Under the pieces are notes generated by a model, which searched no databases, was not told the DNA's origin, and saw only the letters and a program-made list of their open reading frames with translations. Of a stretch of DNA of 11,354 nucleotides, positions 1 through 7,178 are shown piece by piece. Numbering within the stretch: the stretch's first letter is position 1; every line of letters starts with the position of its first letter. The translations under genes were made by a program, and so were the position numbers. Source of the DNA: DATGFK01 sp040007395 (lineage in GTDB: Bacteria; Chloroflexota; Anaerolineae; Aggregatilineales; UBA2796); NCBI GenBank assembly GCA_040007395.1, contig JBDTVG010000062.1, positions 1 through 11,354 of the forward strand. Reading direction: 5' to 3'.

Positions 1-411
1 CCGTACTAAATTGTCGCGCCTTTATCCTTCACTTTCTTTGCGTTAGTCTACTAGTCTATTGTATCCTTAATTATTGGAAGACAGGTTAAGCTTGCCTTAT
101 CTTTCTAAACTCAAGCGCAAATTCGAGTGGAGTGATGACTCAACTCTAACTCGTTATCCTTCTGTTATTTTTAGAGGGTATATTGTGAGGTAAGGTTTTT
201 TATGTTCGGAGCGTCTTCCCACTGGAAGGGTCATATTTGTGTTTTGGGTAGACAGAGCTACTCATCTAGTTTTAATCTTCTAGTATTCACCCCACTACTT
301 TTACAAGCTAGCACTATAGCAGCACAGTACCATCCTTGATCTGTAACATATTTCTCTTTTGATTATTCTATTGAGTCAATTGTCAGTAGGCAGCAATGTA
401 TGTACAAACGT
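1..411. other. AT-rich gene-free upstream region
   Basis: I find no convincing coding region here on either strand. The composition is visibly more AT-rich than the coding DNA downstream, and stop codons interrupt all frames. The only small structure I see is a perfect 5-bp hairpin, CTTCC-cact-GGAAG, at 215-228, with no T-tract after it, so it is not a terminator. I do not recognise a tRNA, 6S, SRP, tmRNA or RNase P signature. It may be a long regulatory region for the sigma factor gene, hold an unrecognised small RNA, or be the decayed end of an upstream element. Confidence 0.6.
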
Positions 412-440
412 TTGACAAAACTTGAAAATATGCCTAACAT
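412..440 (+). promoter_or_regulatory. Sigma-70 promoter of the sigma factor gene
   Basis: A perfect -35 box TTGACA (412-417) is followed after exactly 17 bp by the -10 box TAACAT (435-440; 4 of 6 consensus bases). Transcription would begin near 447, giving a leader of about 75 nt before the start at 522. No operator or inverted repeat is evident around it. It looks like a housekeeping-type promoter, so the sigma gene is probably transcribed by the primary holoenzyme. Confidence 0.75.
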
Positions 441-507
441 AGGGTCAGCAAGGTTAGACAAACATGGAATTCGTAATATTCGAACGATTGATCATCGATA
501 ACACCAT

Positions 508-514
508 AAAGGAG
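508..514 (+). promoter_or_regulatory. Ribosome binding site that sets the sigma factor start
   Basis: AAAGGAG lies 1 nt before an ATG at 516 and 7 nt before an in-frame ATG at 522. Only the second spacing suits initiation, so 522 is the preferred start, shortening the protein by two residues. Confidence 0.75.
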
Positions 515-521
515 TATGTTG

Positions 522-1517
522 ATGAATAAGCGGCGATCCACTGATACCTTTACCGATTCAACCTCGGACGATGACCCCGACCACCCCCGACGCGCAGCTA
601 TCGATCCTAATGCCGATCTCGTGCAAATCTATTTTCGAGACATCCGCCCGGTGTCCTCCCTGCTGACCTTCGATGAAGAACAAAGTATGTCCAGAGAGGC
701 ACAAGACGGCAGATTAGCTGAACAACGAATCCAACGCAACCCAGCGATTGGCGGTGAAGAACGAGGGCGACTCGAATCGCAGATCGCCACTGGCGAGACA
801 GCCCGCCAGCAATTGATCGTTGCTAATACACGGCTGGTAGTCAGCATTGCCCGAATGTATCAGGGACGTGGCCTCTCGCTGGCAGACCTGATCCAAGAAG
901 GCAATCTCGGCCTGATGAAAGCGGTAGATCGTTTTGACCCAGATCGCGGCGTGCGTCTGAGCACCTACGCTACTTGGTGGATTCGTCAAGCGATTTCCCG
1001 CGCCACAGGCGATACCGGGCGTACCATTCGCTTACCCATTAATCAGGGACAGCGCTGGGGTCGTTTGCGTCGTGTCAGCGATCAACTTTCGCAGGAATTG
1101 GGGCGCGAACCCAGCCTTGAAGAGATTGCCGCAATCTCTGAACTAACAATTGAACAGGTCGAGGCGACTTTGCTGGCGGCACGCGAACCGATCCAGATCG
1201 AAGCGTTGATTGGCGACGAAGAAGATCGTCCGCGTGAAGACCTGCTAGCCGACACCGAAAGCGAACTTCCCGAACAGGCCACCGCCCGCCAACTGCTGAC
1301 TGAGTCCGTTGCGTTCCTGATGGCAGCGCTACCTGCCCGTGAAGCTGCGATTCTCCAACTACGGTACGGTTTCAAGGATGGCGAAAGCCACAGCATGGCG
1401 CAGATCGGTGAGATTATGGGCTATAGCCGGGAACGCATCCGCCAGTTGCAGCACTCAGCGCTTGAGAAATTGCGTAAGCTGAACCACGAAATGCAACTCG
1501 TTGACTCAACCGAATAA
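522..1517 (+). CDS. RNA polymerase sigma factor, sigma-70 family, RpoD/SigA-like (group 2 type)
   Basis: Predicted protein of 331 residues that directs RNA polymerase to promoters. Domains in order: a short acidic N-terminus; region 1.2 around residues 31-60 (DLVQIYFRDI); region 2 at 97-170 with the core-binding stretch DLIQEGNLGLMKAVDRFDP and STYATWWIRQAIS; region 3 at about 171-245; and region 4 at about 262-320 with the helix-turn-helix SRERIRQLQ, which keeps the Arg/Glu/Arg contacts for the -35 box. There is no long region 1.1, and the length fits a group 2 factor better than a full primary sigma. In region 2.3-2.4 the -10 residues matching E. coli Tyr430, Trp433, Trp434 and Gln437 are kept (Y149, W152, W153, Q156). 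Tyr425 and Phe427 are replaced by V144 and L146, and Thr440 by S159. The gene is monocistronic, with its own promoter and terminator. Recognition of the family is secure; the regulon is unknown. Confidence 0.93.
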   Translation: MNKRRSTDTFTDSTSDDDPDHPRRAAIDPNADLVQIYFRDIRPVSSLLTFDEEQSMSREAQDGRLAEQRIQRNPAIGGEERGRLESQIATGETARQQLIVANTRLVVSIARMYQGRGLSLADLIQEGNLGLMKAVDRFDPDRGVRLSTYATWWIRQAISRATGDTGRTIRLPINQGQRWGRLRRVSDQLSQELGREPSLEEIAAISELTIEQVEATLLAAREPIQIEALIGDEEDRPREDLLADTESELPEQATARQLLTESVAFLMAALPAREAAILQLRYGFKDGESHSMAQIGEIMGYSRERIRQLQHSALEKLRKLNHEMQLVDSTE

Positions 1518-1551
1518 GCTGGCGTTAATCTAATGAAGGCGGTAAATCATT

Positions 1552-1585
1552 AAAGCAGTCGAAAAAAAACTTCCGACTGCTTTTT
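1552..1585 (+). terminator. Intrinsic terminator after the sigma factor gene
   Basis: AAAGCAGTCG (1552-1561) pairs perfectly with CGACTGCTTT (1574-1583) across a 12-nt A-rich loop, and the descending arm runs into TTTTT at 1581-1585. It lies 34 bp after the sigma stop codon. Confidence 0.85.
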
Positions 1586-1613
1586 GATTCGAATCTGGCT
1601 TGCCGCATATAAT
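1584..1613 (+). promoter_or_regulatory. Promoter of the extended SDR gene, overlapping the terminator
   Basis: A -35 box TTGATT (1584-1589) and a perfect -10 box TATAAT (1608-1613) are separated by 18 bp. Initiation near 1620 gives a leader of about 28 nt before the ATG at 1648. The -35 box begins inside the terminator T-tract, so the two elements overlap. This excludes the in-frame TTG at 1600 as the translation start, because it would lie upstream of the transcript. Confidence 0.7.
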
Positions 1614-1647
1614 TCACTATTTCTACAATGAGAGGATTTACTTCTTT

Positions 1648-2607
1648 ATGGTCGCAATATCTGAGCGATTTTTGGTAACCGGCGCGCTGGGCTGCATTGG
1701 CGCGTGGGCGGTCAAGCAACTCGTCGAAGCACAAGTCCCGGTCTGGACTTACGATTTACCGGGTAGCCAGCATCGCCTGAATTTGATTCTCGATGACGCT
1801 GCGCTGTCCAAAGTGAACCTTCTGAATGGCGACATTACCGACTTCAAGGCTTTTGAACACGCCGTCGCTGACCACAATATTACACATATAATCCATCTGG
1901 CGGCGCTGCAAGTGCCGTTCGTGAAGGCTGATCCGGTACGTGGTGCGCAAGTAAATGTTGTTGGTACAGCGAATGTGCTAGAGGTTGCCCACCGTTACCA
2001 AGATCAATTGCACGGAGTGGCTTACGCCAGTTCTATCGCTGTATTTGGGCCGTCGGGCCAGCCACAGCCCTCGACTCTCTACGGAGTCTATAAGCACGCT
2101 AACGAGGATATGGCGCGGATCTACTGGCAAGATTACGGGCTGCGTACTGTTGGGTTGCGCCCTCACACGGTCTATGGGCCGGGTCGCGATCAGGGTATGA
2201 CCTCGACACCGACCAAGGCAATGTTGGCGGCAGCGATAGGCCGTGCGTATCGTATCAGCTTTGGCGGAACCAGCGTTTTCCACCATGCCCGTGATATGGC
2301 AGACGTTTTTATCCGTGCCGCACGCGCTAAGTTAGACAATGCGCCTGTTTTTGATGTCGGGGGAAACATCGTCACTATGGATGAGATCGTGGCTGCGATT
2401 ACCGCCGCTGCTCCCGATAGTGTGGGACACATCACCTACACTCCTGTGCTGCCATCCGTGCCTGCTACTCCAGATGTGGAATCAATGGAGGCCGCCCTCG
2501 GCAAGATCAACTGGACACCATTGAACGAAGGGGTACGCAGCACAGTTGAACTTTTCCGCGAGGCAGTACAGTCCGGCAAAGTCGATGTCGAGCGCGTTCT
2601 CGCCTAG
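1648..2607 (+). CDS. NAD-dependent epimerase/dehydratase family protein (extended SDR)
   Basis: Protein of 319 residues with the extended short-chain dehydrogenase fold, probably cytosolic. The N-terminal Rossmann motif TGALGCIG (11-18) and Asp36 at the end of strand beta-2 (TYDLPG) indicate NAD(H) rather than NADPH. Also visible are the beta-3/beta-4 elements GDITD (61-65) and HLAALQVP (83-90), the Ser-Ser pair of the active site (128-129), the catalytic YxxxK (Tyr145, Lys149) and the family signature RPHTVYGPG (171-179). The C-terminal substrate domain (about 180-319) is present, and the length is normal for sugar epimerases/dehydratases. The substrate cannot be named; a nucleotide sugar is likely from the family. 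The start at 1648 is set by the promoter position and an AGAGG motif at 1631-1635, although that spacing (12 nt) is long. The gene converges with the SDR on the other strand, 19 bp away, and I see no terminator between them. Confidence 0.88.
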   Translation: MVAISERFLVTGALGCIGAWAVKQLVEAQVPVWTYDLPGSQHRLNLILDDAALSKVNLLNGDITDFKAFEHAVADHNITHIIHLAALQVPFVKADPVRGAQVNVVGTANVLEVAHRYQDQLHGVAYASSIAVFGPSGQPQPSTLYGVYKHANEDMARIYWQDYGLRTVGLRPHTVYGPGRDQGMTSTPTKAMLAAAIGRAYRISFGGTSVFHHARDMADVFIRAARAKLDNAPVFDVGGNIVTMDEIVAAITAAAPDSVGHITYTPVLPSVPATPDVESMEAALGKINWTPLNEGVRSTVELFREAVQSGKVDVERVLA

Positions 2608-2626
2608 ATTTATGCTTGAGTGTAGT

Positions 2627-3364
2627 TCACTTAACGTATTCGCCACCGTCGACCCGCAAAATAGCCCCGGTGATAAACGGCTGTGTCGCCAGAAAGACAA
2701 CTGCCTGCGCGACATCGGAGGGATGTCCTGTGCCTAAGGGCAGCCCTTTGCCGATCCTTTCCCACTGTGCCAGCGTATTGCCGTCATCGCGCAGAATTGC
2801 GCCGGGGGCGATGCCGTTCACGCGGATCTGCGGCCCGACGCTTTGCGCGAATACTTCTGTGAGCGTAGCCAGCCCGGATTTGGCGACACTATGCGCCGGA
2901 TAACCCTTCCAAGGATGAAAAATACTCATATCAAGAATATTGATGATCGCGCCGCCGTCATGTTCGAGCATCAGCCGGGCGGCGTGTTGGCTGCACAAAA
3001 ACGGCCCAGTTAAGTTCACGGCAAGTGTTTTCTGCCACTCCTCAAAGGGCAGATCGAGGATCGCACCAGCATTGAAAGACGAAGCGCTGTTGACCAACAC
3101 ATCCAGCCGACCATAACGTTGGCGCAGCGTATCGAATAGTTGCTGCACCTGCACAGGATCACTCTGATCAGCTTTAACAATGATGGCTTCGACACCCAAA
3201 GCGCGGACTTCTTCGGCGGTTTCCTCGGCCTCGCGATCACTTTGGCGGTGGTGGATAATCTGGTGCATCCCCTGTCGTGCCAATTCCAGCGCAATCGCCT
3301 TGCCCACGCGCCGCGCTGATCCCGTGACGAGTGCTATTTTTCCTTTTAGATCAATGGTTGTCAT
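2627..3364 (-). CDS. Pteridine-reductase-like short-chain dehydrogenase with a catalytic Tyr-to-His change
   Basis: Classical SDR of 245 residues, last gene of the minus-strand operon. The cofactor motif TGSARRVG (14-21), with Arg where most SDRs have Gly, and VNSASSF (91-97) resemble the PTR1/FolM pteridine reductases, which reduce biopterin or folate with NADPH. The active-site block has Asp145 where PTR1 has its catalytic Asp (most SDRs have Ser), then Lys162 of the YxxxK motif. The position four residues before that Lys is His158 (codon CAT at 2891-2893), where the catalytic Tyr is expected; a Tyr (155) lies three residues earlier, as in PTR1. The rest is intact, including RVNGIAPGAI (181-190) and the C-terminal RVDGGEYVK. 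The start ATG follows AGGGGA by 12 nt, and the gene begins 35 bp after the glycosyltransferase stop. The fold is certain. The pteridine assignment is moderate, and activity is uncertain because of His158. Confidence 0.85.
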   Translation of the reverse strand: MTTIDLKGKIALVTGSARRVGKAIALELARQGMHQIIHHRQSDREAEETAEEVRALGVEAIIVKADQSDPVQVQQLFDTLRQRYGRLDVLVNSASSFNAGAILDLPFEEWQKTLAVNLTGPFLCSQHAARLMLEHDGGAIINILDMSIFHPWKGYPAHSVAKSGLATLTEVFAQSVGPQIRVNGIAPGAILRDDGNTLAQWERIGKGLPLGTGHPSDVAQAVVFLATQPFITGAILRVDGGEYVK

Positions 3365-3399
3365 CTATACGTTTAATCCCCTATCCTATGCAAATTGTG

Positions 3400-5976
3400 T
3401 TAGGGTACATCAATGGTTCCAATGAACAATCGACTATCTTTATCGCCACCAGTAATGGATAGACGGTTGCCTGTTGTGGGATCGTAGAGACCTAACGCTA
3501 CGCTGTAGCGACCCGGAGCTATGCCCGCTGGGAGTGTAATCTCGTAGTCATCATGGATGATGCCCAGCAGCCAGTTTTGCGGTGGTAGTGTCCCTTGTCC
3601 GAGTCGCTGATCATTGGCCTGTGCGACAGGCGGCTTGTCCTGACCGTTGGGGGCATAGACATGCACAAATATCTTGGCATCGCCCGCCTGAGCGTCCAAC
3701 TCGGCGGCATCGCTACGAGTCCACGTTACCCCGACTTTAACACGGTGCGTCTCAGCGTTATAAATCCAAGTTGCTTCCGAGAGAATAATAGATCGCCCGA
3801 AAGTCGCAATCTTAGCGGACGGCGATTTTTCCGGCGGATAGGTCCCCTGATAGAACCAGTGATAGTACGGCATGTAGTGACCTGCTGCTGGATCAGTGAG
3901 GTTAGCTTCGACCCGGACTCGCGTCTGGGTTCCGGTAATCTCTGCGCCGGGAATGTAACTCGCGATCTCCAACCACTGCCCCTGAACCGCTGGAACCAGC
4001 CGTGTCGCGATACGTTTCCCGTTGACAAATATTCCCAGCGAAACCGTGTTGTAAGGGTGAACCCGTGTGACCCAGATCAGGTCTTGACCCGCCGTAGTGG
4101 CGATGGTCATTTCCTCGCCGCCGCTGATCAGCCGTCCCCCATCCATCAGGCGACAGGTCGGGTTGCTGGGATTGGGAGACTGACAGGCGATATAATCCAA
4201 TTCGCGCAGTTCGGTAGCGAAACCGGGGCGCTTTGCGGCTTCCCACCAGCGATAAGCGTGGGCGGCTTCGCTGTCCAAATCCGCTACATTAACGCTATCG
4301 GTTAACTTCATGCCTGCCGCTGCTGCCAACGAAGACGGCTGCAAAGGCTGTCCCGCCAACGCCGCCAGCGACCAGTCGGCTTTGTAGACGGCTTGACCGC
4401 TGCTGGTTGCCGAGGCGATATTACGCGGCGGACTTGTCGATGGAAAACTGGCTAAGGTGTCTTTGTATAAGTCGGTATCGGCTAGGTATTTCAGGCTAAC
4501 CGCATCACGGTAAATTGCAAAATATGCGGGTCGCCATGCGCTGTTGCCATGCAGCATCAGTTCATAGACTGCGCCGGGGCCATTACGCCATGCCCGCGCC
4601 GCGCCTGCTGTAGTCAATCCAATCACATCATAGGTTGTGTGGTCGCCCAGATAGCGCATCACGCCGATGTCATGAACCCCGACAACTGCATCCGGCGGGA
4701 CATACGCGGCGACGTAACGCGCCATCGGAAGCTGGCTGGACGCAACTTCACGCACATTATCGCCATAATAAGTAACGAACGTTTGCAACGTAACCAACGA
4801 TCCGCCGATGAGGATGGCAAGCAATCCGCCAATCGCCAATCGACGCGGCGTAGGTCGCTTCAAATAAGCGTTGAGCCGAATCAGCGCCCATCCCGCTAGC
4901 GGATAGAGCAAAGCGATCATGGGCTGCTGATACCGCTTGAACTGCCAGAAGGCCGTTTCGAGCAGTGATACTGTGGCAATCAGCGCCGCAATCCAGCTAA
5001 AGACGAGCAATTCGGGAGTCAAGCGGCGCGACTTCCATGCTGCATGTGACCCCAAGATCACGGCGATAATTGCTAGCCACGACAGCACAAACACAAAATA
5101 CAGGCCATCGTCTTGACTCACTCCGGTAAATAGTTCGGCAATGGTACGCCCTGCTGTTGCCAGAATGCTGTTGAGGATCGTCCCTGCATCAGGGGGAACC
5201 GTATACAGATGTGACTTTGCAACTAAGCCGCTGGCGGTTGCCGCACCTGTCATGATGATATTGATCGCTGGCTGAATCAATCCAGCAATCAATGGTAAGC
5301 CATATATGGGCAAATGGCGTAGCAAGTCACGGCGTGATGGTTCGCGGCTGGCAACGTAGATCGCGGCGAGAAGCGCCACCGCTAACCCTTCGGGGCGCAC
5401 CAGTGCAGCAAGACTCCCCGCCAGTGCCACCCCGCGCCGATCTTCACGCACGGCATACCACAGAGTAAGCAGCGTGGCAAAAACCATCAGCCCCGTTTCC
5501 ATGCCCGACATGAATGCCCAACTGAGCGATCCGTTCAAGGCAAACGCCGCTGCGATTCCAAGCCCAATCCAGCGCGATTGAATGTTTAGACTGACAAGGC
5601 GATACACTCGCCATGCCGAGGCAACCCAGCAGATTACGCCAATTGCCAACGCCCACCACGCCAACGGCTCTTCCACAAAACCGAGTTTGTAGCCGATTGC
5701 TAACAGTGCCGGATAAATCAAACTGGTCGCGCCGGAAGTCGGCGGCTGGTTGGGGTTGTAGCGCATGGGATGGCCTTCTGCCAGCACCCGCGCATATTGG
5801 AAATGGATATAGGTATCATCCAGCGGCATAATCGGTGTTGAGTCATTACTGGCCTTCAGATTTGCCGCGAGATAGACGTATGCAGCAGCGCCTACGACAA
5901 GAATCAGAATAATCAACGGACGGAATATAATGTTAATTTCCGATTTCTTATCTGGCTGTATGGGTTGGACAGGCAT
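3400..5976 (-). CDS. GT-C type membrane glycosyltransferase with large C-terminal extracytoplasmic domain
   Basis: Protein of 858 residues. A short cytoplasmic N-terminus is followed by about 11 hydrophobic segments between residues 20 and 397. The first outer loop carries PLDDTYIHFQYARVLAEG (51-68), then PTSGATS at 79-85. A DD motif in the first loop is the hallmark of GT-C enzymes, which use polyprenyl-phosphate sugars, and this version recalls the AftB-like/GT39-like groups. The KRYQQP at 347-352 at the start of a late membrane segment also fits. Residues of about 400-858 are soluble and outside the membrane. They include a possible beta-sandwich at about 610-700 and a terminal module ending in APGRYSVALGLYDPTTG (820-836), a type seen after such transferases. 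The role is probably sugar transfer to a lipid, glycan or protein at the outer face; the acceptor is unknown. The gene starts 6 bp after the aldo/keto reductase stop, with TAAGG as a weak ribosome binding site, so translation is probably coupled. Confidence 0.8.
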   Translation of the reverse strand: MPVQPIQPDKKSEINIIFRPLIILILVVGAAAYVYLAANLKASNDSTPIMPLDDTYIHFQYARVLAEGHPMRYNPNQPPTSGATSLIYPALLAIGYKLGFVEEPLAWWALAIGVICWVASAWRVYRLVSLNIQSRWIGLGIAAAFALNGSLSWAFMSGMETGLMVFATLLTLWYAVREDRRGVALAGSLAALVRPEGLAVALLAAIYVASREPSRRDLLRHLPIYGLPLIAGLIQPAINIIMTGAATASGLVAKSHLYTVPPDAGTILNSILATAGRTIAELFTGVSQDDGLYFVFVLSWLAIIAVILGSHAAWKSRRLTPELLVFSWIAALIATVSLLETAFWQFKRYQQPMIALLYPLAGWALIRLNAYLKRPTPRRLAIGGLLAILIGGSLVTLQTFVTYYGDNVREVASSQLPMARYVAAYVPPDAVVGVHDIGVMRYLGDHTTYDVIGLTTAGAARAWRNGPGAVYELMLHGNSAWRPAYFAIYRDAVSLKYLADTDLYKDTLASFPSTSPPRNIASATSSGQAVYKADWSLAALAGQPLQPSSLAAAAGMKLTDSVNVADLDSEAAHAYRWWEAAKRPGFATELRELDYIACQSPNPSNPTCRLMDGGRLISGGEEMTIATTAGQDLIWVTRVHPYNTVSLGIFVNGKRIATRLVPAVQGQWLEIASYIPGAEITGTQTRVRVEANLTDPAAGHYMPYYHWFYQGTYPPEKSPSAKIATFGRSIILSEATWIYNAETHRVKVGVTWTRSDAAELDAQAGDAKIFVHVYAPNGQDKPPVAQANDQRLGQGTLPPQNWLLGIIHDDYEITLPAGIAPGRYSVALGLYDPTTGNRLSITGGDKDSRLFIGTIDVP

Positions 5977-5982
5977 TCGGCC

Positions 5983-6969
5983 TTACCAATGCGCCTGCAC
6001 GAGATCCCGAATGTATTGATCGTAAATCGTCCGTACCCCTTCCATGACTTCTTGTGAAAGCGGCGGCAGATCGGCAGCAGAGGCATTTTCGTCTTCTTGC
6101 GACGGACGCTTGGCTCCGGGAATGGCGCAAGTCACGGCCTCAAACATCAGAATCCAGCGCAGGGCAAACTGAACCATCGACAACCCAACAGGTTTGATCT
6201 TTTGCAAGGCGGCTACCGCTTCAAGTCCCTGATCGTAGTCAACCCCAGAAAAGGTTTCGCCCTTATCAAACGATTCACCGTTGCGATTAAAAGCCCGGTG
6301 ATCATCAGCAGCAAAATTGGATTGCGCTGTAAGTTTGCCTGTCAACAGGCCGCTTGCCAGTGGAACCCGCGCCAGAATCCCTATTTGATGTTCCTTTGCC
6401 GCCTCAAAAAATTCGTCGGCAGGTTTCATGCGGAACATATTAAAGATAATTTGCACGGTTTGCACGTTGGGATGCTGAATCGCTCGCAGCGCTTCGTCTA
6501 CCTTTTCCACGCTCACACCGTAGTAACGCAGCTTGCCATCTTGTACTAGACCGTCCAAAATCCCAAAAACTTCCGGCATATCGTAGACTTCGGTGGCTGG
6601 ACAATGCAGTTGCAGCAGATCAAGCGCCTCGACTTCCAGATTGCGTAAACTGCGCTCTACCCACTCAGTAAGATTGGCGCGAGTATAACCACTTGCAATT
6701 TGCTCTGGCAGGCGGCGACCCACCTTCGTTGCTACGTAAATCGTATCGTGCGGGTGCTGCTTACGGACTTCTGCGATAAGCCGTTCGCTGCGTCCGTCGC
6801 CGTAGACATCGGCGGTATCGATAAAATTGACCCCCAGTTCGATAGCCCGGTTAAGAGCTGCCAACGACTCATCATCGTTTACTTCGCCCCACGAACCGCC
6901 AATCGCCCACGCGCCAAAACTGATCGTTGCGACTTTCATATCGGTACGCCCAAGCTGACGGTACTGCAT
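5983..6969 (-). CDS. Aldo/keto reductase family oxidoreductase
   Basis: NAD(P)H-dependent aldehyde/ketone reductase of 328 residues with a predicted TIM barrel, probably cytosolic. The full catalytic tetrad is visible: Asp51 and Tyr56 in DTADVYG, Lys82 in ATKVG and His122 in LLQLHCP. The start MQYRQLGRTDMKVATISFG is typical of the bacterial AKR (YajO/YdhF-like, potassium-channel beta-related) branch, as are GVSVEKVDEA (151-160), RVPLASGLLTGK (201-212) and CAIPGAKRP for the cofactor phosphate. The length is standard. The ATG follows a good AGAGGA site. It is the first gene of a three-gene minus-strand operon with the glycosyltransferase and the pteridine-reductase-like SDR. The physiological substrate cannot be inferred; such enzymes often detoxify carbonyls. 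Confidence 0.9.
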   Translation of the reverse strand: MQYRQLGRTDMKVATISFGAWAIGGSWGEVNDDESLAALNRAIELGVNFIDTADVYGDGRSERLIAEVRKQHPHDTIYVATKVGRRLPEQIASGYTRANLTEWVERSLRNLEVEALDLLQLHCPATEVYDMPEVFGILDGLVQDGKLRYYGVSVEKVDEALRAIQHPNVQTVQIIFNMFRMKPADEFFEAAKEHQIGILARVPLASGLLTGKLTAQSNFAADDHRAFNRNGESFDKGETFSGVDYDQGLEAVAALQKIKPVGLSMVQFALRWILMFEAVTCAIPGAKRPSQEDENASAADLPPLSQEVMEGVRTIYDQYIRDLVQAHW

Positions 6970-7052
6970 CTGTTCTTCCTCTTTTAGTTGCGCGAATGCT
7001 CTATTTGCTACTATGCTTACGGAGATTGGGATCGAAGTGCATGACCTGATGA

Positions 7053-7081
7053 TTTTTAACAGAAATTTGGATAAACTTCAA
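7053..7081 (-). promoter_or_regulatory. Candidate promoter of the minus-strand operon
   Basis: Reading the minus strand, TTGAAG (7081-7076) and TAAAAA (7058-7053) are 17 bp apart, and a TG lies one base before the -10 box. Each hexamer has four consensus matches. The leader to 6969 would be about 75 nt. It is the best fit I found in the 159 bp between the operon start and the plus-strand leader ORF, but it is weak. Confidence 0.3.
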
Positions 7082-7116
7082 TAGATTGTCGCCAGACGGT
7101 TACACCTACGAGGCTG

Positions 7117-7123
7117 AAAGGAG
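7117..7123 (+). promoter_or_regulatory. Strong ribosome binding site of a leader ORF
   Basis: AAAGGAG is the best Shine-Dalgarno match of the divergent region, yet it lies 55 bp before the ATG at 7179. It sits 5 nt before a GTG at 7129 that opens a 14-codon ORF. An ATG at 7124 directly abuts it, which is too close for initiation. Confidence 0.55.
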
Positions 7124-7128
7124 ATGGC

Positions 7129-7173
7129 GTGGTTAACGCTGCTGTGGTACAGCTAGTTGTGACCCGCCGCTAA
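7129..7173 (+). CDS. Putative 14-residue leader peptide
   Basis: Begins with GTG, ends with TAA at 7171-7173, and would encode MVNAAVVQLVVTRR. The evidence is positional. A strong AAAGGAG with 5-nt spacing precedes it, and its stop codon is 5 nt before the ATG of the next gene, which lacks any Shine-Dalgarno sequence (TAATTTTT precedes it). That arrangement suggests translational coupling, with ribosomes ending the leader re-initiating at 7179. The peptide has no run of one amino acid that would suggest attenuation. It could also be chance, with the downstream gene starting inefficiently. Confidence 0.4.
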   Translation: MVNAAVVQLVVTRR

Positions 7174-7178
7174 TTTTT

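Noticed and set aside
1600..1647. TTG start at 1600 for the extended SDR
   Set aside because: It would lie upstream of the predicted transcription start and over the -10 box, and the added residues precede the normal beginning of the Rossmann fold.
2608..2626. Bidirectional terminator between the convergent SDR genes
   Set aside because: Only 19 bp separate the two stop codons and I see no hairpin with a T-tract there, so I do not annotate one.
3595..4305. A 236-codon open frame on the plus strand
   Set aside because: It lies entirely antisense to the glycosyltransferase gene, shows no domain, and its peptide looks like a reverse reading of a coding region. The minus-strand frame is much longer and has clear membrane and beta-domain features.
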